This document shows, in pieces, positions 4,557 through 9,571 of a stretch of DNA of 9,571 nt (position 1 is the first letter of the stretch; every line of letters begins with the position of its first letter). Origin of the DNA: Rickettsiales bacterium (GTDB taxonomy: Bacteria; Pseudomonadota; Alphaproteobacteria; Rs-D84); contig JAITBM010000001.1 in the NCBI GenBank assembly GCA_031283565.1, forward strand, positions 1 through 9,571. Reading direction: 5' to 3'. The notes under the pieces were generated by a model. The model ran no database searches, was not told where the DNA came from, and saw only the letters and a list, made by a program, of their open reading frames with translations. The translations under genes were made by a program, and so were the position numbers.

Positions 4557-6380
4557 ATGAAGATAAGAAACATCGCAATCATAGCGCACGTGGACCACGG
4601 CAAGACGACGCTGGTGGACAACCTATTGAAACAGGCCGGAACTTTCCGCGAAAATGAAAAAGTGGCGGACCGCGTCATGGATAGCGGGGATTTGGAGCGC
4701 GAGCGCGGAATCACCATATCCGCCAAGCCGACGTCGATACAATGGGGCGAATATAAAATAAACATTGTGGACACGCCGGGCCACGCAGATTTCGGTGGCG
4801 AAGTGGAGCGCATTCTGTCAATGGTGGACGGTGTGGTCCTTTTGGTCGATTCAGCCGAGGGGCCGCTGCCGCAGACAAAATTCGTCTTGTCAAAGGCGCT
4901 GAAGCTGGGCCTGAGACCCATAGTATGCATAAACAAGATAGACCGCGCGGACGCGCGGCCCGAAGAAGTTTTGTCCGAAACATTCGACCTGTTCGACAAG
5001 CTCGGCGCCAGCGATTCCCAACTGGACTTTCCGTATGTCTTTGCCGTTGGGCGCGACGGCTGGGCTGTGCGAGAGCTCAGGGACGTTGATAACGGAAAAA
5101 AAGACCTTATCCCGCTGTTCCAGCTGATAGTTGACCATGTTCCGGCGCCAGATTCTGTTCCCGGTCGACTGGACGCCGAAGGGCCGTTCTCAATGCTGGC
5201 CACGACATTGGAGGCCGATCCCTATGTCGGGCGGATTCTTACCGGCCGCATATCGTCCGGCACCGTTCGCGTGGGCCAGGCGGTCAAGGCAATAAACATG
5301 AAAGGGGAAACGATTGAACAAGCCAAAATCACAAAACTCATCGGATTCAAAGGAATCGAGCGGATCTCGCTTGATTCAGCAAGCGCCGGAGATATTGTCA
5401 TGGTGGCTGGATTTACCAAGGCGACGGTTGCGGACACGCTTGGATCTCTAGAAATCAGTGTTCCAATCCCGGCAATACCGATAGATCCTCCGACTCTTAC
5501 CATGACCTTTTCAGTCAACACGTCGCCATTGGCCGGAAAATCCGGCGGGAAAAAGCTTACGTCCCGAATGATCGGGGATCGCCTGTTCAAGGAAGCCGAG
5601 ACTAATATAGCCCTGCGGGTGTCGCAATCGGCTGCCAACGAATCGTTCGAGGTCTCCGGACGCGGCGAGCTGCAGCTCGGAATCCTTATAGAAACCATGA
5701 GACGCGAAGGATTCGAGCTTTCCGTATCGCGCCCGCGCGTCATCAAGACCGAGAACGGCAAAGAGCCGATAGAGGAGGTCGTGATAGATGTTGACGACGA
5801 ATACAGCGGCACAGTGATCGAAAAAATGACCAGGCGCAAGGCCTCCATAGTCGAGATGAAGCCATCGGGTGCCGGGAAATCCCGCATAGTTTTTTCCGCG
5901 CCGTCGCGCGGACTCATCGGCTATCTGTCGGAATTCCGCACGGACACGCGCGGAACCGGGATAATGAACCGCGTTTTTTCCGAATATGGCGAATATCGCG
6001 GCGACATAGATACTTACCGCCCCGGCGTATTGGTATCCATGGAAAACGGGGAGGCCGCATCCTACGCTTTGCATAATTTGGAGCCGCGCGGCACATTATT
6101 CATAGGGCCGCAGGCGCAGGTCTACGGCGGCATGATAATAGGCGAGCATACAAAGGAAAACGATTTGGAGGTCAACCCCGTCAAAGGCAAGGAGCTGACC
6201 AACATGCGCACCACCATGTCGGATGAAAAGATATTTCTTGCGCCGCCCCGAAAAATGTCGCTGGAAGAAGCATTGTCCTATATACAGGACGACGAGCTGG
6301 TTGAGGCAACGCCCAACGAAATCCGGCTGCGCAAGCGATATCTGGACCCGATAGAGAGAAAAAAACATAAACGAGCTTAA
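4557..6380 (+). CDS. typA: Ribosome-associated GTPase BipA/TypA
   Basis: Translational GTPase related to EF-G that binds the ribosome and helps ribosome assembly and stress or low-temperature growth. The 607 residues match the family length. The G domain shows G1 AHVDHGKT (10-17), G2 RERGITI (48-54), G3 DTPGH (72-76) and G4 NKID (126-129). The G5 position, usually a YASA-like stretch, reads FAVGRDGWA. The elongation-factor beta-barrel and alpha-beta domains follow. The BipA-specific C-terminal domain is clear from GMIIGEHTKENDLEVNP, LTNMR and DDELVEATPNEIRLRKR. The ATG lies 21 bases after the tRNA CCA, and only an A-rich AAAGAAAAA stretch precedes it, so the ribosome binding site is weak. The gene is probably cotranscribed with the tRNA and freed by tRNA 3' processing. 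The stop codon is fused with the ppa ribosome binding site. Confidence 0.96.
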   Translation: MKIRNIAIIAHVDHGKTTLVDNLLKQAGTFRENEKVADRVMDSGDLERERGITISAKPTSIQWGEYKINIVDTPGHADFGGEVERILSMVDGVVLLVDSAEGPLPQTKFVLSKALKLGLRPIVCINKIDRADARPEEVLSETFDLFDKLGASDSQLDFPYVFAVGRDGWAVRELRDVDNGKKDLIPLFQLIVDHVPAPDSVPGRLDAEGPFSMLATTLEADPYVGRILTGRISSGTVRVGQAVKAINMKGETIEQAKITKLIGFKGIERISLDSASAGDIVMVAGFTKATVADTLGSLEISVPIPAIPIDPPTLTMTFSVNTSPLAGKSGGKKLTSRMIGDRLFKEAETNIALRVSQSAANESFEVSGRGELQLGILIETMRREGFELSVSRPRVIKTENGKEPIEEVVIDVDDEYSGTVIEKMTRRKASIVEMKPSGAGKSRIVFSAPSRGLIGYLSEFRTDTRGTGIMNRVFSEYGEYRGDIDTYRPGVLVSMENGEAASYALHNLEPRGTLFIGPQAQVYGGMIIGEHTKENDLEVNPVKGKELTNMRTTMSDEKIFLAPPRKMSLEEALSYIQDDELVEATPNEIRLRKRYLDPIERKKHKRA

Positions 6381-6391
6381 GGAGCAAAAAA

Positions 6392-6871
6392 ATGAAAGCA
6401 TTTATAGAAATCGCGAAAGGTACGAATGTAAAATATGAATTCAACCACAAATACAAGAGACTTGAAGTCGACCGATTCCTGCACACCCCGCTCATGTATC
6501 CGTTCAATTACGGATATATTCCGGATACTCTGGCCGAGGACGGAGATCCGATAGATATAGTGCTTCTTTGCAGCCATCAGATAATGCCCGGCGTCATAAC
6601 CGACATAGAGCCGATCGGAGTTCTTGACACCAGCGACGAAGCCGGCCCGGATCCAAAAATAGTATGCCGCCCGTCTCACAAAATCGACCCGATAAACCAA
6701 GAAATCAAAGACATAGCCGATATTCCAGAGCATGAGCGCAAGGAGATAGCCTACTTCTTCGAGCACTACAAGGATCTTGAAGCCGGGAAGTGGATAAAAG
6801 TGTCTGGCTATAAGGGAAAAGCCGAAGCCGACCGCCTGATATCCGAATCCGCCGCCAGATTCATAAAATAA
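6392..6871 (+). CDS. ppa: Inorganic pyrophosphatase (family I)
   Basis: Soluble Mg-dependent enzyme that splits pyrophosphate to phosphate, pulling forward reactions such as aminoacyl-tRNA synthesis. The 159-residue product has KYE (14-16), the YPFNYGYIPDTLAEDGDP block and the PROSITE-type signature D50-G-D52-P-I-D55, which supplies metal-binding aspartates. Further aspartates in the DEAGPDPK segment match the second metal-binding cluster. It is a little short for the bacterial enzyme because the protein starts directly at the IEI strand with almost no N-terminal leader. AAGGAG (6379-6384) overlaps the typA TAA and sits seven bases before the ATG, so ppa is translationally close-coupled to typA. 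ATA is used for 13 of 19 isoleucines. Confidence 0.96.
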   Translation: MKAFIEIAKGTNVKYEFNHKYKRLEVDRFLHTPLMYPFNYGYIPDTLAEDGDPIDIVLLCSHQIMPGVITDIEPIGVLDTSDEAGPDPKIVCRPSHKIDPINQEIKDIADIPEHERKEIAYFFEHYKDLEAGKWIKVSGYKGKAEADRLISESAARFIK

Positions 6872-6880
6872 AAAGGACAT

Positions 6881-6899
6881 GCCGCCATAGCATGGCGGC
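6881..6899 (+). terminator. Hairpin after ppa, probable end of the typA-ppa operon
   Basis: GCCGCCAT (6881-6888) and ATGGCGGC (6892-6899) form an 8-bp perfect stem with an AGC loop, ten bases after the ppa stop. No proper T-run follows (only TTTT twelve bases later), so it may be a weak terminator or an RNA-stabilising end structure rather than a classical rho-independent site. Confidence 0.5.
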
Positions 6900-6957
6900 T
6901 GACACCTTCATTTTGTGCAAGCGTAAGAGTTCATGTCGTCTTAGCCATTAATTTTTG

Positions 6958-7257
6958 TCACTTGCAAATATTCACTGTATAAAAGCTAATAAGGGTGCGA
7001 GTTGGGGCATGGCATGGCAAGTCATTGTTATCAACAATTCTGCATGATGTTCCGGAACTCAAGGTAGTCCGAACAGCAAGTAAAACAGGTCGAGATACCG
7101 TCAGCGTGATACAGCGCGTCATTTCTTTCATATCAATTGCAATTTCATCTCGGCAAATCCATATTGCAGGAACAGCTTTTTTGCATATCTTAAATGTGGC
7201 ATCCCCTGCTTGCCCGGACAAAATTATTACGGCGGCGGCCGCAAATATTATTTTCAT
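6958..7257 (-). CDS. Small secreted cysteine-containing protein, family not recognised
   Basis: The 99-residue product begins with a signal-peptide-like stretch: lysine at residue 2, a hydrophobic core (3-14) and small residues SGQAGDA (14-20), with likely cleavage near residue 17 or 20. There is no lipobox cysteine. The predicted mature part of about 80 residues carries six cysteines (25, 35, 49, 72, 82, 98), an even number consistent with three disulfides in the periplasm. AGGGA stands a few bases before the ATG at 7257-7255, which supports real translation. It converges on ppa. I recognise no domain. It shares its style (short, exported, six cysteines) with the lipoprotein at 1261-1641, but I see no clear sequence similarity. 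Confidence 0.55.
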   Translation of the reverse strand: MKIIFAAAAVIILSGQAGDATFKICKKAVPAIWICRDEIAIDMKEMTRCITLTVSRPVLLAVRTTLSSGTSCRIVDNNDLPCHAPTRTLISFYTVNICK

Positions 7258-7454
7258 GACTTTCCCTTTTTATTTGCCGGACGGCAGAATAGCTCGATCC
7301 GCCACCCGTATGACAACCACCAAAATGGCGGTCGGGGAAATTGAATAAATCATGTTTAGGAATGACCCCGCTGGTCTTCGCCCGCCACATTTGCACTGCG
7401 GCGCAACTATTTTATAACAGATGACCCCTAGGCCATGCGGAGTCCAAGACAAAA

Positions 7455-7469
7455 AGGCGCTCCGCGCCT
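7455..7469. terminator. Short terminator-like hairpin, usable on both strands
   Basis: AGGCGC (7455-7460) pairs with GCGCCT (7464-7469) around a TCC loop. On the minus strand it is followed by a T-run (complement of 7454-7451) and preceded by an A-rich stretch, the better terminator orientation. On the plus strand TTTT follows after four bases. No gene is recognised that it would obviously serve; a minus-strand transcript from the 7500-8070 region would end here. Confidence 0.45.
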
Positions 7470-8009
7470 GCTCTTTTGCCTTTGCTGATTACAATGTCTG
7501 AACTATACGGCATCGCCCAAACATGGACTTATTCAAGGTCCCGAACGAACATCCCTGTGGTGCGGATGAATATGCGCGATTAAAGCCTGTGCAAAAATCA
7601 TAGTGAACTGGCACGAGCATATAGTTCTTTCCAAAGCGCTTTATCATAATGAAGATAAGGCCGCAAACTACAGCTTTTCTTTTTTATCTAGTTATTTAAT
7701 GCTGAGAATTCGACAGGAATATTCCGCACATGGCAGGCGAATTGATCCGGTTTTCGCCGATGCGGCATATACCGATAACGAGATAATTTATTATTGATGA
7801 CTTCGCATTTTGATACAAAACCATATGCTGTCAACGGGAACTGGCTAAACATGAATAGAGCGTTGAAGCGAGCAGCGGCGCTTATTCCGACGAAGACATA
7901 TCAAAATTTGTGTGAATTCATATGCTATTATGACAGCTTGTCGCGCATGAAACCGGCATGCTGTTGATCATGTAATCCTATCAAGGCGACAGAACACAAT
8001 CCCGTCCTG

Positions 8010-8031
8010 CCAGGATACTCTGTCATCCTGG
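8010..8031. repeat. REP-like palindrome in the intergenic region
   Basis: CCAGGAT (8010-8016) and ATCCTGG (8025-8031) form a perfect 7-bp dyad with an 8-base loop, followed at once by a second small palindrome GGCCGAGGCC (8031-8040). The TGTCATCCTGGGC wording resembles dispersed intergenic palindromes that I recall from alphaproteobacterial genomes (TGTCATCCCGGGC type). Only one copy is seen in this window, so repeat status is inference. Confidence 0.4.
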
Positions 8032-8078
8032 GCCGAGGCCAATTTGCACGCAGCCTCACCACAAAAATGATAAAAGTC

Positions 8079-8108
8079 TTTACAATGCGGGGATTTTACT
8101 GCTATATT
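8079..8108 (+). promoter_or_regulatory. Candidate sigma-70 promoter of yajC-secD
   Basis: TTTACA (8079-8084) and TATATT (8103-8108) each match five of six consensus positions, with 18 bases between them. The start site would be near 8115, giving a leader of about 22 bases that holds AAGGA (8126-8130) six bases before the yajC ATG. Confidence 0.55.
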
Positions 8109-8136
8109 CCAGACAAGACATAAAAAAGGATTAGAT

Positions 8137-8421
8137 ATGGAAAATGTGGCGGCTTCTCCGCGGGGCGGATCAACAGTGATGATGATAGTATGGTGCCTGC
8201 TGATATTCGGATTCATGTATTTCTTCATGCTGCGCCCAAACAAGAAGCGCATGGATGAATACAAGAAAATGTTGAATGGGCTTAAAATTGGCAGCCGCAT
8301 AATATGCGCCGGCGGAATTTACGCAACGATAAGGGAAATAGGCGAGGCGACGCTGAAAGTGGAGATAGCTAACGGAGTGGTGATAGAAATTCCGAAATCA
8401 GCGGTCGCCAATATTGCCTAG
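8137..8421 (+). CDS. yajC: Sec translocase accessory protein YajC
   Basis: Small inner-membrane partner of SecDF at the SecYEG channel. The 94 residues have one N-terminal membrane segment (about 14-31, rich in M, I, F and L), then the basic FMLRPNKKRMDEYKKML stretch typical of YajC at the cytoplasmic side. The cytoplasmic KIGSRIICAGGIYATIREI and KVEIANGVVIEIPKSAV parts form the family's beta-rich domain. Length is within the normal range. AAGGA lies six bases before the ATG. The stop codon is 17 bases before secD, as in the conserved yajC-secD-secF order. Confidence 0.95.
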   Translation: MENVAASPRGGSTVMMIVWCLLIFGFMYFFMLRPNKKRMDEYKKMLNGLKIGSRIICAGGIYATIREIGEATLKVEIANGVVIEIPKSAVANIA

Positions 8422-8438
8422 GATCGAGGGGGCGGAAC

Positions 8439-9571
8439 ATGTGGAAAAAGATACTGACCTTGGCGGTGGCGGCGTTTGGCGTGGCCATGGCTATGCCCAC
8501 GATTTTGCCGAAGACGGCGGGATATATGCCTGCGGCCCCGATAAGTCTGGGACTGGACCTTCGGGGCGGTGCGCAACTTTTGCTGGCGGTGGATGTAGAC
8601 GCAATGATGAAGGAAAAGGGCGCATCCTTGTACGATTCGGTGCGCGGCGCCATGCTGAATCGCGAAAAGGGTCTTCTGCGCTTTTCGGACCTGCGCAATG
8701 AGAACGGAATGGTTTCTCTGACAGTGCGGGATCCTGCCGAGGTGTCGAAGGCGAAGGGGCGCATAAAATCGGTACTGCCGGACGCGAATGTTTCATCCAG
8801 CGGCAGTTCGGTAAAGGTAAGCTATGCGGATCAGGACAAGATACTGTCTGACGCGCTGGACAAGTCGATAGAAATAGTGCGCCGCCGCATAGATGAATTC
8901 GGAACGAAAGAACCCGTCATTCAAAGGCAAGGCGGAAAATATATTCTTGTGCAGCTGCCAGGTGTAGATAATCCGGAACGCATAAAAGAGCTCTTGGGCA
9001 CGACTGCGAAAATGAGCTTCCACCTTGTGAACGAGAACATCACTGCTGAGCAAATTGCGTCCGGAAAGGCGCCGCACGGGACTGAATTTTTGCCCTATGC
9101 CGAGGGGGGGGGGCTGATGCCGGTATATTCCAAGATCGAATTGTCGGGCGAAAGCCTGACCGATTCGCAAGCCTCTTTTGATCAGAATATGCCGGTTGTT
9201 ACCCAGGTGTTCGATTCGATCGGAGCAAGGAAATTTGCAAAACTTACAACAGAGCATGTCGGCGAGCGCTTTGCCATAGTCCTGGACGGCAAAGTACTGT
9301 CTGCACCGATCATAAGGCAGCCAATAATAGGCGGCCGCGGGCAGATAAGCGGCAATTTTACCACCAAGACGGCGCAGAATCTAGCCGTTATGCTTCGGTC
9401 CGGGGCCCTTCCGGCCCCCCTGTCCGTAATAGAAGAAAGGACAGTGGGCGCGGCGCTTGGAACCGACACGATAGAGGCCGGCAAGAGGGCATGCCTGTGG
9501 GGTGTGCTTATAATAGCGCTGTTCATGCTGATAATTTACGGCAAATTCGGACTGATAGCGGATGCGGTGCT
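8439..9571 (+). CDS. secD: Protein translocase subunit SecD (C-terminal part beyond the right edge)
   Basis: Inner-membrane protein that, with SecF, uses the proton gradient to pull preproteins out on the periplasmic side. The visible 377 residues start with one membrane segment (about 4-22), the LGLDLRGGAQLLL motif (37-49) and the large periplasmic P1 domain, including IVRRRIDEFG. The conserved QISGNF, LRSGALPAPL, EERTVGAALG and the next membrane segment (GVLIIALFMLIIYG) come close to the edge. The start ATG at 8439 has GAGGGGG (8426-8432) six bases upstream. The frame is uninterrupted. A run of ten G bases (9104-9113) encodes EGGGL inside the periplasmic domain. The four remaining membrane segments lie outside the window. 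Confidence 0.96.
   Translation, partial: MWKKILTLAVAAFGVAMAMPTILPKTAGYMPAAPISLGLDLRGGAQLLLAVDVDAMMKEKGASLYDSVRGAMLNREKGLLRFSDLRNENGMVSLTVRDPAEVSKAKGRIKSVLPDANVSSSGSSVKVSYADQDKILSDALDKSIEIVRRRIDEFGTKEPVIQRQGGKYILVQLPGVDNPERIKELLGTTAKMSFHLVNENITAEQIASGKAPHGTEFLPYAEGGGLMPVYSKIELSGESLTDSQASFDQNMPVVTQVFDSIGARKFAKLTTEHVGERFAIVLDGKVLSAPIIRQPIIGGRGQISGNFTTKTAQNLAVMLRSGALPAPLSVIEERTVGAALGTDTIEAGKRACLWGVLIIALFMLIIYGKFGLIADAV
9104..9113 (+). repeat. Poly-G tract (10 G) inside secD
   Basis: Ten consecutive G bases encode the end of a glutamate codon and three glycines in a loop-like part of the SecD periplasmic domain. The frame is intact on both sides. Tracts of this length are prone to slippage during replication and to sequencing error. 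Confidence 0.9.

Larger units (their letters stand above)
7258..8136. other. Long intergenic region, no convincing gene
   Basis: About 880 bases separate two divergent genes. Two short frames touch at TGATGA: 7603-7797 (GTG start, 64 residues) and 7797-7967 (ATG start, 56 residues). Neither has a ribosome binding site or a recognisable motif, so I do not call them genes. Visible signals are a bidirectional terminator-like hairpin (7455-7469), a weak promoter-like pair TTGCAC (7391-7396) / TATAAC (7413-7418) pointing right, a REP-like palindrome (8010-8031) and the yajC promoter (8079-8108). RNase P RNA and tmRNA signatures were looked for on both strands and not found. Confidence 0.55.

Noticed and set aside
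4343..5203. 286-residue minus-strand frame opposite serS, tRNA and typA
   Set aside because: It is antisense to three well-supported genes; a shadow of their codon structure.
5511..6074. 187-residue and 231-residue minus-strand frames inside typA
   Set aside because: Antisense shadows of typA with no start signals or motifs.
7603..7967. Two touching small frames (64 and 56 residues, TGATGA junction), like a toxin-antitoxin pair
   Set aside because: No ribosome binding sites, a GTG start for the first, no family resemblance and no promoter of quality; kept only as part of the gap description.

Overview
The window is a gene-dense bacterial chromosome segment made mostly of housekeeping genes. 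I see no mobile element, CRISPR array or phage gene. Base composition is near 50% G+C by eye. YajC and SecD, a tRNA(CAT) whose sequence resembles alphaproteobacterial elongator tRNA-Met, and the general gene style suggest a divergent alphaproteobacterium. This is inference only: GltX is of the long form I associate with Clostridia-like bacteria, and SerS is unusual too. A striking background trait is the preference for ATA as the isoleucine codon.

Layout. At 1-515 (minus) is the N-terminal part of gltX (glutamyl-tRNA synthetase), divergent from trmB (tRNA m7G46 methyltransferase, 556-1185). The two share a very compact region with back-to-back promoters, and trmB is probably leaderless. At 1261-1641 (minus) is a small cysteine-rich lipoprotein. 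A gap of nearly 600 bp follows; it holds a long, strand-asymmetric hairpin but no convincing gene. From 2230 a plus-strand block carries trxB, serS, tRNA(CAT), typA and ppa, ending at a hairpin near 6881-6899. At 6958-7257 (minus) is a small cysteine-containing secreted protein. Another gap of about 880 bp holds a bidirectional terminator and a REP-like palindrome. The window ends with the yajC-secD operon (SecDF-YajC part of the Sec translocase); secD runs off the right edge.

How the genes work together. Most products serve translation and export: two aminoacyl-tRNA synthetases, a tRNA modification enzyme, a tRNA, the ribosome-associated GTPase BipA/TypA, pyrophosphatase (which removes the PPi made by synthetases), thioredoxin reductase, and the Sec accessory proteins.

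The most interesting spot is the serS/tRNA junction (4394-4535). The serS reading frame passes the usual family C-terminus and then runs through an intrinsic-terminator-like hairpin with a T-run. It next crosses a perfect TTGACA-17-TATAAT promoter whose -35 box overlaps that T-run, and stops only inside the tRNA gene. The tRNA itself has unusual bases (C at position 55 and a C-U mismatch at the top of the anticodon stem).
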